A stretch of 64,000 nucleotides of DNA from Microbacterium sp. K24 (GCF_004794465.1 NZ_SSDJ01000138.1:1-64000); one strand, 5' to 3'; shown: positions 1 to 8,433, numbered from the stretch's first letter. Notes: generated by a model not told the origin, from the letters alone. A program made the numbers and translations.

Positions 1-2
1 CC

Positions 3-1016
3 CCCGCACCTGCCGCGGCCCCCGCCGAGCCGGCGCCTGCCGCGGCGTCTGCTCCTGCTGCGGCCGCCGAGACGGCACCGAAGCTCAACCTCCCGACCGA
101 GAGCGACAACCTCTACGTCACTCCGCTGGTTCGTCGCCTGGCCTCCCAGCAGGGCGTGGATCTGGCGTCTGTCACCGGAACCGGTGTCGGCGGTCGCATC
201 CGCAAGGAAGACGTGCTGAAGGCGGCCGAGGCTGCTGCCAGCGCTCCGGCTGCTTCGGCACCGGCGGCTGCAGCTGCTCCGGCGCCTCTCGAGGTCTCGC
301 CGCTGCGGGGCACCACGCAGCCGATGTCGCGTCTGCGCAAGGTCCTCGCGAAGCGGGCCGTCGAGTCGATGCAGCAGACGGCTCAGCTGACCACGGTCGT
401 CGAGGTCGACGTCACGGCTCTTGCGGACTACCGCGACAGCGTGAAGGCGTCGTTCCTGGAGAAGACGGGCGACAAGCTGTCGTTCCTGCCGTTCTTCGCC
501 CTGGCCACCGCGGAGGCCCTGCAGGCCTTCCCGATCGTGAACGCCACGGTCGACGGCGAGAACATCGTGTACCCGGCGAGCGAGAACGTGTCGATCGCGG
601 TCGACACGGAGCGCGGCCTGCTCACGCCGGTGCTGCGTGACGCGGCGTCGAAGAACATCGCTCAGATCGCTCACGAGATCGCGGACCTCGCGGCTCGCAC
701 GCGCGACAACAAGCTGAAGCCCGACGAGCTCGCCGGCGGCACGTTCACGCTGACCAACACGGGTTCGCGTGGCGCGTTGTTCGACACGCCCGTCGTGTTC
801 CTGCCCCAGTCCGCGATCCTCGGCACCGGTACGGTCGTCAAGCGTCCTGGTCTGGTGAAGGTCGGCGGTGCCGACGCCATCGCGGTGCGATCATACGTGT
901 ACCTCGCACTCTCGTACGATCACCGGATCATCGACGGCGCCGACGCTGCTCGTTTCCTGGGCGCCGTCAAGGCCCGCCTGGAGGCGGCGCAGTTCGCCGC
1001 ACAGCTCGGAGCCTGA
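3..1016 (+). CDS. sucB: 2-oxoacid dehydrogenase E2 (dihydrolipoamide acyltransferase), 5'-truncated
   Basis: This is the 3' part of an E2 acyltransferase of the pyruvate/2-oxoglutarate dehydrogenase complexes; the start and lipoyl domain(s) lie outside the window. The visible part begins with an Ala/Pro linker. It continues with a peripheral subunit-binding domain (about nt 103-225, ending GTGVGGRIRKEDVLKA), a second Ala/Pro linker and the catalytic trimer domain (about nt 300-1010). The catalytic motif DHRIIDG is intact, with the active-site His at nt 921-923 and Asp at 933-935. In related actinobacteria this E2 serves AceE and the 2-oxoglutarate E1 in one mixed complex, so acetyl versus succinyl specificity cannot be read from the fragment. 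A strong terminator follows at 1031-1074. Confidence 0.9.
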   Translation, partial: PAPAAAPAEPAPAAASAPAAAAETAPKLNLPTESDNLYVTPLVRRLASQQGVDLASVTGTGVGGRIRKEDVLKAAEAAASAPAASAPAAAAAPAPLEVSPLRGTTQPMSRLRKVLAKRAVESMQQTAQLTTVVEVDVTALADYRDSVKASFLEKTGDKLSFLPFFALATAEALQAFPIVNATVDGENIVYPASENVSIAVDTERGLLTPVLRDAASKNIAQIAHEIADLAARTRDNKLKPDELAGGTFTLTNTGSRGALFDTPVVFLPQSAILGTGTVVKRPGLVKVGGADAIAVRSYVYLALSYDHRIIDGADAARFLGAVKARLEAAQFAAQLGA

Positions 1017-1024
1017 CACTCGTA

Positions 1025-2485
1025 TCATCCTGGCTGGTCCGCGACGCCGTAGACGTCGCGGACCAGCCATTTTTCGTCTTGCCGCACGAGGACGAGCATC
1101 TGGTCGGGTGCAGCGGTGCCGACCGCTCCGTCTTCGCCGGGATCGACCACGGGCGAACCGAGCCTGACCACCGCGACGTCGCCGTACTCGTCGACCAGTT
1201 CGATCGTCGGCGTGCCGCCGGCAGCGGAGGCGAGCGCGTCCACCACTCCGGCGGACCCCGTCACGACCACGTCGGTGCAGACCAGATCCTCCGCAACATG
1301 GCATTCGGCGATCTGCGTCAGGAGGGTGGATGCCGCGGCGACCGGATCGTCGCGCGCCGCTGCGGCGCCCGGCGTCGCCGCGGCTTCCTCCTGAGCGACT
1401 CCGCCCACGTCACTTTCATCGGGCGGCGCGGAGACCGCCGGGGACGGATCCGCTGACGGAACCCCGCCGCGCGCAGCATTCGCCGACTCCGCCGAGTCCC
1501 CTGACGGCCACAGCAGGCCGCCGACGAGCACAGCGGCCGCTGCGGCCCCCGCGAAGAGCAGCAGGGGACGCTTTCCCGCGCGACTCCCCGCACGCGCCGG
1601 AGGTCTCACTGACTCCCCACGACGGGCGACGACCGCTCCGGATCGCGACGAGAAGTGCGATCCGAACGGCTCGAGACCCGATCGCAGCCGCCGCACAACC
1701 GCGACGACACTCGAAGGATGCCGTGTCGGCACCGACCGCGCACGCCCGTCTCGTCGCGCGGCTCGACTCGACGGTGGGCGCCGGTGGTCGAGGACCAGCG
1801 TCCGCGCCACCTCGCGTGCGCGCTCCGGCGCGTGCACCTCCCGTTCGAGCGGACGCGGCGCCGCGATCGCCAGGAGCTCCTTCTCCCAGTCCTCCAACGA
1901 TCGGTGCGGCACACGGGGCTGCGTCAGAGCCTTCACGATCCCGTCTTCGATCGTGGTGAGCACCCGTGTCAGCGCTTTGTCCCCGCACTCGTCGCGCAAC
2001 CGCTCGATGACCTCCGTCGCACCGACCCGTGGGTCTTCCCCCTGGCCGATGACGAAGGTGGGGCGGCCGCCATCGGTCAGCCACCACACCCCCGTCTGCA
2101 CCGCGTCGGCGCTCTCGCCGAGTTCATCGAGGCCCCGCAGCAGGCTCACCACGAGCGTGCTGCATTCGCCCGACGTCAACGCGGCGTCGGCAGCCGTGCG
2201 ACGGACCAGGAACCCCAGAACCCGGTCGGTGCACCATGGCAGCAGCGCGTCGTGGCCGTCGGCACGCCGGATGACGTCGACCGGACTCGCGACATGCTCG
2301 GCGCCCGCGAAACGCCACCCCACCCATCCGGCGAGTGAAGCGGCATCCACCCGAACAGCCACCCCGTCCCCTCGGGTGACGAGCGTTCCGGCGAACGGAC
2401 CCTCGGTCGGATCGAGTGTGCGGACGACACGATGCGCTCCCGGGAGGAGCACGGTGCCCCGGTCTTCGATCTCGACGTCTGCCAT
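1025..2485 (-). CDS. Single-pass membrane protein, possibly with a degenerate kinase-like N-terminal region
   Basis: No family is recognised with certainty. The 486-aa protein is predicted from the ATG at 2485, which has GGAGG just upstream; an upstream in-frame ATG at 2563 lacks this. Residues 1-300 should be cytoplasmic, one membrane span lies at about 305-326 (RPLLLFAGAAAAAVLVGGLLW), then comes a low-complexity Ser/Pro/Ala/Asp linker and a small C-terminal domain (about 390-486) that would be outside the cell. The N-terminal part has segments resembling a protein-kinase fold with lost catalytic motifs (LLPW, TGVWWLTDGGRPTFVIG), so a pseudokinase-type signalling protein is possible but unproven. 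The gene converges on the E2 gene with an 8-bp gap, and its last codons form that gene's terminator. Confidence 0.7.
   Translation of the reverse strand: MADVEIEDRGTVLLPGAHRVVRTLDPTEGPFAGTLVTRGDGVAVRVDAASLAGWVGWRFAGAEHVASPVDVIRRADGHDALLPWCTDRVLGFLVRRTAADAALTSGECSTLVVSLLRGLDELGESADAVQTGVWWLTDGGRPTFVIGQGEDPRVGATEVIERLRDECGDKALTRVLTTIEDGIVKALTQPRVPHRSLEDWEKELLAIAAPRPLEREVHAPERAREVARTLVLDHRRPPSSRAARRDGRARSVPTRHPSSVVAVVRRLRSGLEPFGSHFSSRSGAVVARRGESVRPPARAGSRAGKRPLLLFAGAAAAAVLVGGLLWPSGDSAESANAARGGVPSADPSPAVSAPPDESDVGGVAQEEAAATPGAAAARDDPVAAASTLLTQIAECHVAEDLVCTDVVVTGSAGVVDALASAAGGTPTIELVDEYGDVAVVRLGSPVVDPGEDGAVGTAAPDQMLVLVRQDEKWLVRDVYGVADQPG
1031..1074 (+). terminator. Rho-independent terminator of the E2 gene, inside the convergent CDS
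   Basis: A perfect 16-bp stem (1031-1046 paired with 1054-1069) with a 7-nt loop is followed directly by five T. It starts 15 nt after the E2 stop and lies inside the last codons of the minus-strand gene ending at 1025. Confidence 0.9.
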
Positions 2486-2635
2486 GCCTCCATCACAGCC
2501 CACGGACGCCCCGGGAAGGACCGATCGACGTCGATGTGGATGGATCGAGGAGATCCGGGCCAATGTGGAGGAAGAGTCGAGCCGCCCCGCGCTCCGCTGG
2601 GCGCGAACTCGACATCACGGCATCCGCGAACTGGG

Positions 2636-2641
2636 TAGGCT
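2636..2641 (+). promoter_or_regulatory. -10 element (TAGGCT) of a leaderless start
   Basis: TAGGCT is followed by 7 nt and then the ATG at 2649, so transcription should begin at or next to the start codon. Confidence 0.7.
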
Positions 2642-2648
2642 GGTGCCC

Positions 2649-3359
2649 ATGGCAAAGCGTGCTCCTGAACCCGAAAAGCGTCCTGGGTTCTTCTCCCAGA
2701 TCAAGTCCCTCTTCCGGTTCACCCGCGAGGCCTACACCTGGCTTCCGTGGGTCCAGGCCGCGATCCTCATCGCCGGGGTCCTGATCGGCCTCATCGCCGG
2801 CTTCCTGATCCCGCCGTTCCAGGTCTGGACGCTCATCCTCTGGGGCATCACCGGCCTCATGCTCGGTGTTCTGGGCGCGCTTTTCCTGATGACCCGACTC
2901 TCCACGTCGGCGATGTACACGAAGATCGACGGCATGCCCGGAGCGACGGGCCACGTGCTCAGCACGAGCCTCGGCCGCAACTGGCAGGCCTCGGAGACCC
3001 CGGTCGGCATCAACCCGAAGACGCAGGAAGCGGTCTACCGCACCATCGGCCGCGGCGGCATCGTCGTCGTCGGCGAAGGTGCCCGCGGACGTCTGACGCG
3101 TCTCGTCAACGAAGAGCGCAGCAAGGCGCAGCGCGTCGCCCACGGCGTTCCCGTGACGGTGCTCTACGTCGGCCACGGCGATGACGAGGTCGCCATCGCC
3201 GATCTCTCCAAGACCATCAAGAAGCTGCCCAAGGCGATCGACAAGACCACCATGGCCGCAGTCATCCGGCGCATCGACTCCGTGTCGCAGTCGCTGTCGT
3301 CGCTGCCGATCCCGAAGGGCATCGACCCGACCAAGGTCCGCGCGCAGCGTCCGCGCTGA
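2649..3359 (+). CDS. DUF4191 family membrane protein
   Basis: A 236-aa member of the actinobacterial DUF4191 family, whose function is not established. The N-terminus is basic. Two hydrophobic segments follow at about residues 35-85 (LPWVQAAILIAGVLIGLIAG, then VWTLILWGITGLMLGVLGAL). The soluble C-terminal domain runs to the end and carries GRGGIVVVGEGARGRLTRLV and a Lys-rich helix near KTIKKLPKAIDKTT. In other actinobacteria this gene lies near lipoate and glutamine synthetase genes, which fits the E2 gene upstream and glnA downstream. The start has no Shine-Dalgarno sequence but sits 7 nt after a -10 element. Confidence 0.85.
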   Translation: MAKRAPEPEKRPGFFSQIKSLFRFTREAYTWLPWVQAAILIAGVLIGLIAGFLIPPFQVWTLILWGITGLMLGVLGALFLMTRLSTSAMYTKIDGMPGATGHVLSTSLGRNWQASETPVGINPKTQEAVYRTIGRGGIVVVGEGARGRLTRLVNEERSKAQRVAHGVPVTVLYVGHGDDEVAIADLSKTIKKLPKAIDKTTMAAVIRRIDSVSQSLSSLPIPKGIDPTKVRAQRPR

Positions 3360-3383
3360 GCGCCACAGCATCCGCCTCGAAAG

Positions 3384-3415
3384 CGCGGCCGCCCTCTGAA
3401 CGAGGTGCGGCCGCG
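3384..3415. terminator. Inverted repeat between two convergent genes
   Basis: CGCGGCCGC (3384-3392) pairs with GCGGCCGCG (3407-3415) in the gap between the DUF4191 gene and the rimK-like gene. It could stop transcription in both directions, but there is no clear T run on either side. Confidence 0.55.
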
Positions 3416-3422
3416 TTCTCGT

Positions 3423-4610
3423 TCACTCGGAGAGCGGCTGCCGGGGCAGGCGACGCACCTTCGCGCGACGCCGGCGGCGCTCGGGAACCATCGATCGCAT
3501 CTCGTCGAGCTTGCCGAAGCAGAAGAGCCGGTCGTCGGCTTCGAGCACCACGTGCTTGCGCGGGTTCGGGATCACGCTGACACCCCGATGCAGCGTCAGC
3601 ACGGTGATGTCCCTCTCCCAGAGCCCCGCCTCCCCCAGCGTCTTGCCGACGAGGTCGACCGCCCCGTGCACCATGAGCTCGGCGACGCCGTAGCCAGTGG
3701 AGACGGTGAGGCGCTGACGCACGTCGATCTCGGGGAACGCGACCTGCCCGGCGATGTAGTCGATGATCGCGCCGGCGACGTCGAGCTTGGTGGCGCTCTC
3801 GATGCCCTGCAGCCCTGGCGAGGAGTTGACCTCCATCACCAGCGGGCCGTCTTCGCCCTCGAGCATGTCGACGCCCGCGACGCGAAGTCCCATGATCTGC
3901 GCCGATCGCACGGCCGCCCGCTCGTACACCGGGTCGAGCTCGATCGCCGCGACCGAACCCCCGCGGTGCACGTTCGAGCGGAACTCGTCACCCGCCGCGG
4001 AACGCCGCATGGCCGCCACGACCCTGTCGCCCACGACGAGAGCACGGATGTCGCGCCCGCGGCTCTCGGAGATGAACTTCTGGATGAGCACGTTCTGCTT
4101 CGTGGAATGCAGGGTCTCGATGATCGCCTCGGCGACCTTCACCTGGGGGGCCAGGATCACGCCGATCCCCTGGGTGCCCTCGAGCAGCTTGATGACGACA
4201 GGAGCCCCGCCGACCCGCTCGATCGCCGGACGCACGTCGGCGCGATTGCGCACGAAGGCCGTCGGCGGCATCGCGATGTTGTGACGGGACAGGATCTGAT
4301 TGGCGCGCAGCTTGTCCCGTGCGCTCGAGATGCCGTTCGCGGTGTTCGGCGTGTAGACGTCCATCTGCTCGAACTGGCGCACGACGGCCGTGCCGAAGTA
4401 CGTGATCGAGTTGCCGATACGGGGCAGGATCGCGTCGTAGTCGCTGAGCTGGCGACCCCGGTAGTGCAGGTCGGGTTCGTCGGAGGTCAGGTCGATCGCG
4501 AAGCGCAGCGTGTTCAGAACCTTGACGTTATGACCGCGCTGGAGCGCAGCCGCACGCAGCCGCTGGGTGGAGTACGCCTGGGGCGCACGGGAGAGCACTG
4601 CGATCTTCAC
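3423..4610 (-). CDS. rimK: RimK-like ATP-grasp amino-acid ligase with C-terminal RCK_C (TrkA-C) domain
   Basis: A 395-aa protein read from GTG 4610. The first residues VKIAVLSRAP match the family start; the in-frame ATGs further up would run into the divergent gene. Residues about 1-285 form a RimK-type ATP-grasp enzyme: a pre-ATP-grasp domain, the lysine segment VVIKLLEGTQGIGV and the metal-binding segment MEVNSSPGLQGIE. Such ligases add glutamate (or similar residues) to a protein or peptide; ribosomal protein S6 is the substrate in E. coli. Residues about 300-377 form an RCK_C domain (DLVGKTLGEAGLWERDITVL, IPNP, LEADDRLFCFGKLDE), which E. coli RimK lacks. The tail is Arg-rich. The gene is divergent from a RimB-type protease gene with a 26-bp gap. 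The true substrate is unknown. Confidence 0.88.
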   Translation of the reverse strand: MKIAVLSRAPQAYSTQRLRAAALQRGHNVKVLNTLRFAIDLTSDEPDLHYRGRQLSDYDAILPRIGNSITYFGTAVVRQFEQMDVYTPNTANGISSARDKLRANQILSRHNIAMPPTAFVRNRADVRPAIERVGGAPVVIKLLEGTQGIGVILAPQVKVAEAIIETLHSTKQNVLIQKFISESRGRDIRALVVGDRVVAAMRRSAAGDEFRSNVHRGGSVAAIELDPVYERAAVRSAQIMGLRVAGVDMLEGEDGPLVMEVNSSPGLQGIESATKLDVAGAIIDYIAGQVAFPEIDVRQRLTVSTGYGVAELMVHGAVDLVGKTLGEAGLWERDITVLTLHRGVSVIPNPRKHVVLEADDRLFCFGKLDEMRSMVPERRRRRAKVRRLPRQPLSE

Positions 4611-4636
4611 GGAGAATTCCTGCCAGGATGGGTCGA

Positions 4637-5116
4637 GTGAACAAGTCATCCCATTCAAACACCCTTACGGGGTGGCGAGAGTGGGTGAGCCTTCCCGATC
4701 TCGGGGTCGACTGGCTGAAAGCGAAGATCGACACCGGCGCCCGCACCTCCTCGTTGCACGCCTTCGACGTGCACGAGTTCGAGCGCGAGGGCGAGGAGTG
4801 GGTCCGATTCCGGGTCAAGCCCTGGCAGGACAGCCAGGAGGATGCCGTCGTCGTCGAGACTCCGGTCCACGACAGGCGTGCGGTGCGCAGTTCGTCGGGT
4901 CACGCGCAGGAGCGCCTCGTGGTGAAGCTGCTCGTGCGTCTGGTGGACCGCGAGGTGCTCGCCGAGGTCACGCTCAGCAATCGAGACGAGATGGGCTTCC
5001 GCATGCTGATCGGACGCGAAGCGCTGCGTCACGGGTACATCGTGGACCCGGCGCGCTCGTTCCTGGGCGGAAGGGCGCCGCGCGAGGCACGCCGACGCAA
5101 CCGCGGTCGCAGCTGA
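4637..5116 (+). CDS. Retropepsin-like protease of the RimB / 'ATP-dependent zinc protease' family
   Basis: About 159 aa. The motif KIDTGARTSSLHA carries the aspartyl-protease D-T-G-A core (D32 from the GTG start), followed by the family's beta-rich body, with VEVTLSNR-type segments and FRMLIGREALRHGYIVDP near the end. The family is often named an ATP-dependent zinc protease, but the motif is that of single-domain retropepsins. GTG 4637 is preferred because AGGATGG lies 5 nt before it; an ATG at 4628 is the alternative. In pseudomonads a RimB protein is encoded with RimK and modulates it. The head-to-head position next to the RimK-like ligase suggests they act on the same target. Confidence 0.85.
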   Translation: MNKSSHSNTLTGWREWVSLPDLGVDWLKAKIDTGARTSSLHAFDVHEFEREGEEWVRFRVKPWQDSQEDAVVVETPVHDRRAVRSSSGHAQERLVVKLLVRLVDREVLAEVTLSNRDEMGFRMLIGREALRHGYIVDPARSFLGGRAPREARRRNRGRS

Positions 5117-5123
5117 CTCCCGC

Positions 5124-5552
5124 TCAGGTGCGGATCAGGATCGTGCCGACGGCCTTGTCGTGCAGGCCGCGCTGATCGGCATCCCAGATCACTGCGGGCA
5201 CGACGAGGATCAGCAGCAGGGTGCGCACGATCGGCCGCCAGAGGCCGACCCAGGCCCCGTCGAGGCGCACGACGCGCATGCCGAGGATGCGGTGGCCGGG
5301 GCTGCCGCCGGCGGTCGGGATGAACAGGATCTGCAGAACGGTGAACACGAGCATCGGGGCGAACTGCGAGAGCCCGGCCTCGGCGGGAAGCGCGAACTGA
5401 TCGAATCCCAGGAAGGCGGTCGCGATGATCGTCGCAGCGGCGTAATCGATGGCCAGGGCGCCGATGCGACGGCCGACGCGGGCCACGCTCCCCGACCCCG
5501 AGGACGGCAGTCCGAGTCGTTCACCGGGGTATGTGTTCACAGCATCCGTCAC
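5124..5552 (-). CDS. RDD family membrane protein
   Basis: A 142-aa integral membrane protein with the RDD-domain layout. It has a basic start with R-x-G-RRIGALAIDY at the first span, further hydrophobic segments (APMLVFTVLQILFIP; PIVRTLLLILVVPAVIW) and the typical GHRILGMRVVRLDG and DQRGLHDKAVGT stretches. The function of RDD proteins is mostly unknown; some act in ion or small-molecule transport. An RDD gene divergent from glnA is a recurrent actinobacterial arrangement. The start is GTG 5552, 6 nt after a TAGGCT -10 element, with no Shine-Dalgarno sequence. The GlnR-type box lies just upstream, so the gene may share nitrogen control with glnA. Confidence 0.88.
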   Translation of the reverse strand: MTDAVNTYPGERLGLPSSGSGSVARVGRRIGALAIDYAAATIIATAFLGFDQFALPAEAGLSQFAPMLVFTVLQILFIPTAGGSPGHRILGMRVVRLDGAWVGLWRPIVRTLLLILVVPAVIWDADQRGLHDKAVGTILIRT

Positions 5553-5558
5553 TGCTCC

Positions 5559-5564
5559 AGCCTA
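5559..5564 (-). promoter_or_regulatory. -10 element (TAGGCT on the minus strand) for the RDD gene
   Basis: TAGGCT on the minus strand ends 6 nt before the GTG at 5552, implying a leaderless mRNA. The GlnR-type box begins 11 bp upstream of it. Confidence 0.65.
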
Positions 5565-5574
5565 AGCGACCCCT

Positions 5575-5612
5575 GTAACATGCCCGAAACAATACGGACA
5601 CCCTGGGGAAAC
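5575..5612 (+). promoter_or_regulatory. GlnR-type operator (four half-sites) upstream of glnA1
   Basis: Four 5-mers spaced by exactly 6 nt: GTAAC (5575-5579), GAAAC (5586-5590), GACAC (5597-5601), GAAAC (5608-5612). This matches the actinomycete GlnR consensus gTnAC-n6-GaAAC-n6-GtnAC-n6-GAAAC. It ends 11 bp before a -10 candidate TACTGT (5623-5628) for glnA1. Confidence 0.85.
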
Positions 5613-5673
5613 GCCCCAGCCGTACTGTGCACAATGGCCGTGAAGCCATCGATCCGCAATCCAGGAGTCGTAC

Positions 5674-7098
5674 ATGTTCAAAGATTCGTCCGAGGTTCTG
5701 AGCTACATCAAGGAGAACGACGTCAAGTTCCTTGACATCCGTTTCACCGATCTCCCGGGTGTGCAGCAGCACTTCAACATTCCTGCGGCAACGGTCGATG
5801 AGGCGTTCTTCACCGAGGGCCAGCTCTTCGACGGCTCCTCGATCCGCGGCTTCGCGAGCATCCACGAGTCCGACATGCAGCTCATCCCGGATGTCACGAC
5901 GGCGTACGTCGACCCCTTCCGCGAGGCGAGCACCCTCGTGATGATCTTCGACATCTACAACCCGCGCACCGGCGAGATCTACTCGAAGGACCCGCGTCAG
6001 GTCGCCAAGAAGGCCGAGAAGTACCTCGCCTCCACCGGCATCGCCGACACCGCGTACTTCGCCCCTGAGGCCGAGTTCTACATCTTCGACGACGTGCGCT
6101 ACTCCGTCACCGCCGGTGAGAGCTTCTACAAGGTCGACTCCGAAGAGGCCGCGTGGAACACCGGTCGCGAGGAAGAAGGCGGAAACCTCGCCAACAAGAC
6201 CCCGTACAAGGGCGGCTACTTCCCCGTCTCCCCCGTCGACAAGACGGCAGACCTCCGCGACGACATCACGCTGAAGCTGATCGACGCCGGTTTCATCCTG
6301 GAGCGCTCGCACCACGAGGTGGGCACGGCCGGCCAGCAGGAGATCAACTACCGCTTCGACACGATGGTCCACGCGGCGGACGACATCCTGAAGTTCAAGT
6401 ACATCGTCAAGAACACCGCCAACGAGTGGGGCAAGGTCGCGACCTTCATGCCCAAGCCGCTCTACGGCGACAACGGCTCCGGCATGCACACGCACCAGTC
6501 GCTGTGGGACGGCGGCAAGCCGCTGTTCTACGACGAGGCAGGCTACGGCCAGCTCAGCGACATCGCGCGCTGGTACATCGGCGGCATCCTGGCGCACGCG
6601 CCGGCCCTGCTGGCCTTCACGAACCCGACCCTGAACAGCTACCACCGTCTGGTCAAGGGCTTCGAGGCTCCGGTCAACCTGGTCTACTCGGCCGGCAACC
6701 GCTCCGCCGCGATCCGCATCCCGATCACGGGCTCCAACCCGAAGGCCAAGCGCATCGAGTTCCGCGCGCCCGACGCCTCCGGCAACCCGTACCTCGCCTT
6801 CGCCGCGCAGCTGATGGCCGGCCTCGACGGCATCAAGAACCGCATCGAGCCGCACGAGCCGGTCGACAAGGACCTCTACGAGCTTCCTCCCGAGGAGGCC
6901 AAGGGCATCCCGCAGGTCCCGAACTCCCTGCTGGACTCCCTCGACGCACTGGCTGAGGACCACCAGTTCCTTCTTGAGGGCGGCGTGTTCACCAAGGAGC
7001 TCATCGAGACCTGGATCTCGTACAAGTACGAGAACGAGATCCTCCCAATGGCACAGCGCCCGCACCCGTTCGAGTACGAGCTGTACTTCGGCGTCTGA
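5674..7098 (+). CDS. glnA: Glutamine synthetase type I (GlnA1)
   Basis: A 474-aa dodecameric-type glutamine synthetase that makes glutamine from glutamate, ammonia and ATP; it is full length for GSI-beta. The start ATG has AGGAG 8 nt upstream. Family segments are present in order: the N-terminal beta-grasp part, the DGSSIRGF latch region, the metal-binding [21 protein letters not shown], the ammonia/glutamate site [25 protein letters not shown], the Arg-rich NRSAAIRIP, and the adenylylation loop DLYELPPEE with Tyr402. GlnE, encoded at 12085, would adenylylate that tyrosine. Transcription is probably under GlnR. It ends in a strong terminator. Confidence 0.97.
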   Translation: MFKDSSEVLSYIKENDVKFLDIRFTDLPGVQQHFNIPAATVDEAFFTEGQLFDGSSIRGFASIHESDMQLIPDVTTAYVDPFREASTLVMIFDIYNPRTGEIYSKDPRQVAKKAEKYLASTGIADTAYFAPEAEFYIFDDVRYSVTAGESFYKVDSEEAAWNTGREEEGGNLANKTPYKGGYFPVSPVDKTADLRDDITLKLIDAGFILERSHHEVGTAGQQEINYRFDTMVHAADDILKFKYIVKNTANEWGKVATFMPKPLYGDNGSGMHTHQSLWDGGKPLFYDEAGYGQLSDIARWYIGGILAHAPALLAFTNPTLNSYHRLVKGFEAPVNLVYSAGNRSAAIRIPITGSNPKAKRIEFRAPDASGNPYLAFAAQLMAGLDGIKNRIEPHEPVDKDLYELPPEEAKGIPQVPNSLLDSLDALAEDHQFLLEGGVFTKELIETWISYKYENEILPMAQRPHPFEYELYFGV

Positions 7099-7120
7099 CA
7101 TCTCGCCGACCGACACGGAA

Positions 7121-7153
7121 GCCCGCCCCAGCCTCGCGCTGGGGCGGGCTTTC
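7121..7153 (+). terminator. Rho-independent terminator of glnA1
   Basis: GCCCGCCCCAGC (7121-7132) pairs perfectly with GCTGGGGCGGGC (7138-7149) around a 5-nt loop, followed by TTT. Confidence 0.9.
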
Positions 7154-7202
7154 CCGTTCGCACGATAACGTGGCGTGACCGCGGCTATTCAAGGAGTGCA
7201 GG

Positions 7203-8363
7203 ATGATGTTCCCGATCTTTCGACGGCCGCAGGACCCCGCGGCACCGGCAGCGCCCGCGAAGGGCCTGTGGGCACACGGTTTCGGGCTCGTCGCGACACG
7301 CAGCCTGCAGACGCTGGCGGTGCTCGCGCTCGTCGCCGTGGGAGTGCTCGTCATCACCCAGCTGTCGCTGGTGTTCATCCCTGTGACGATCGCGCTGATC
7401 CTCGCCTGCGCGATCCACCCGCTGGTCAGCCTGATGCGCCGGCGTGGAGTCCCGTCGATCCTCGCGACCTGGATCGCTCTCATCGGGATCATCGCCGTCC
7501 TCGGCGGCGTCATCTGGGTGATCGTGCTCACGGTCCGCAATCAGTGGGATGACCTCGTCGAGTCGGCCACGGACGGCATCTCCCAGGTGACGGACTGGCT
7601 CGGCACGCTGCCGTTCGACATCGACGCGATCAACTTGGACGACGTGTGGGCCTCCGCACAGGACTTCCTCACGAGCTCCTCGTTCGGCCAGGGCGCTCTG
7701 GCCGGAGTCTCCGCGACCGCGAGCTTCTTCACCGGGCTCGTCCTGATGATCGTGGTGCTGTTCTTCTTCCTGAAGGATGGGCCGCGCATCTGGGAGTTCC
7801 TGCTGCGTCCGTTCAGCGGCGAGAGCTACGCCCGTGCACGCCGCATCGGCGACAAGAGCGTCGACGTGTTCGGCAGCTACATCCGGGGCACGTCGATCGT
7901 CGCGGCCGCGGACGCGGTCGGAATCGGCGTGGGCCTCGCGATCCTGCAGATCCCCCTCGCACTGCCGCTCGCGGTCATCGTCTTCCTGACCGCGTTCATC
8001 CCCCTCGTCGGTGCAACCGCCGCCGGCATCCTCGCCGCCCTCGTCGCCCTCGTCACTCACGGGCCCGTGGCCGCGCTGATCGTGGTCGGCATCGTGGTGC
8101 TCGTGAACCAACTGGAAGGCAACTTCCTGCAGCCCGTCGTGATGGCGCGCTCGTTGAAGCTTCACGCTCTGGTGATCCTGCTCGCTCTGACGGCGGGAAC
8201 GATCCTCGGCGGCATCGTGGGAGCTGTCCTCTCCGTGCCGCTCGCCGCAGCGGCCTGGGGCATCATCACCGTGTGGGACGGTCCGCACACTCCCGCTCGG
8301 CCGTTCCGACAGAAGCGCGACGAGAGCGTTCAGCCCTCGCCTGACAGGAAGGTCGAGGCATAA
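7203..8363 (+). CDS. AI-2E family (PerM/TqsA-like) membrane protein, first copy
   Basis: A 386-aa polytopic protein of the AI-2E/UPF0118 family. Two spans lie near the start (TLAVLALVAVGVLVITQLSL; IALILACAIHPLVSLM), another near residue 95-110, a long loop over about 120-170, then several spans with the family's PLVGATAAGI and NQLEGNFLQPVVMARSLKLH motifs. Known members export signals, ions or metabolites; the name does not prove AI-2 transport. The start has AGGAG about 8 nt upstream, and TAACGT at 7165-7170 could be the -10. A second paralogue lies at 9936. Confidence 0.88.
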   Translation: MMFPIFRRPQDPAAPAAPAKGLWAHGFGLVATRSLQTLAVLALVAVGVLVITQLSLVFIPVTIALILACAIHPLVSLMRRRGVPSILATWIALIGIIAVLGGVIWVIVLTVRNQWDDLVESATDGISQVTDWLGTLPFDIDAINLDDVWASAQDFLTSSSFGQGALAGVSATASFFTGLVLMIVVLFFFLKDGPRIWEFLLRPFSGESYARARRIGDKSVDVFGSYIRGTSIVAAADAVGIGVGLAILQIPLALPLAVIVFLTAFIPLVGATAAGILAALVALVTHGPVAALIVVGIVVLVNQLEGNFLQPVVMARSLKLHALVILLALTAGTILGGIVGAVLSVPLAAAAWGIITVWDGPHTPARPFRQKRDESVQPSPDRKVEA

Positions 8364-8433
8364 CCCCTCGGCACCGACGTCCTTCTCGAGGAGCCTGCTA
8401 CAGCCTCAGGCTGCAGCGGACTCTTCCCGTCCC

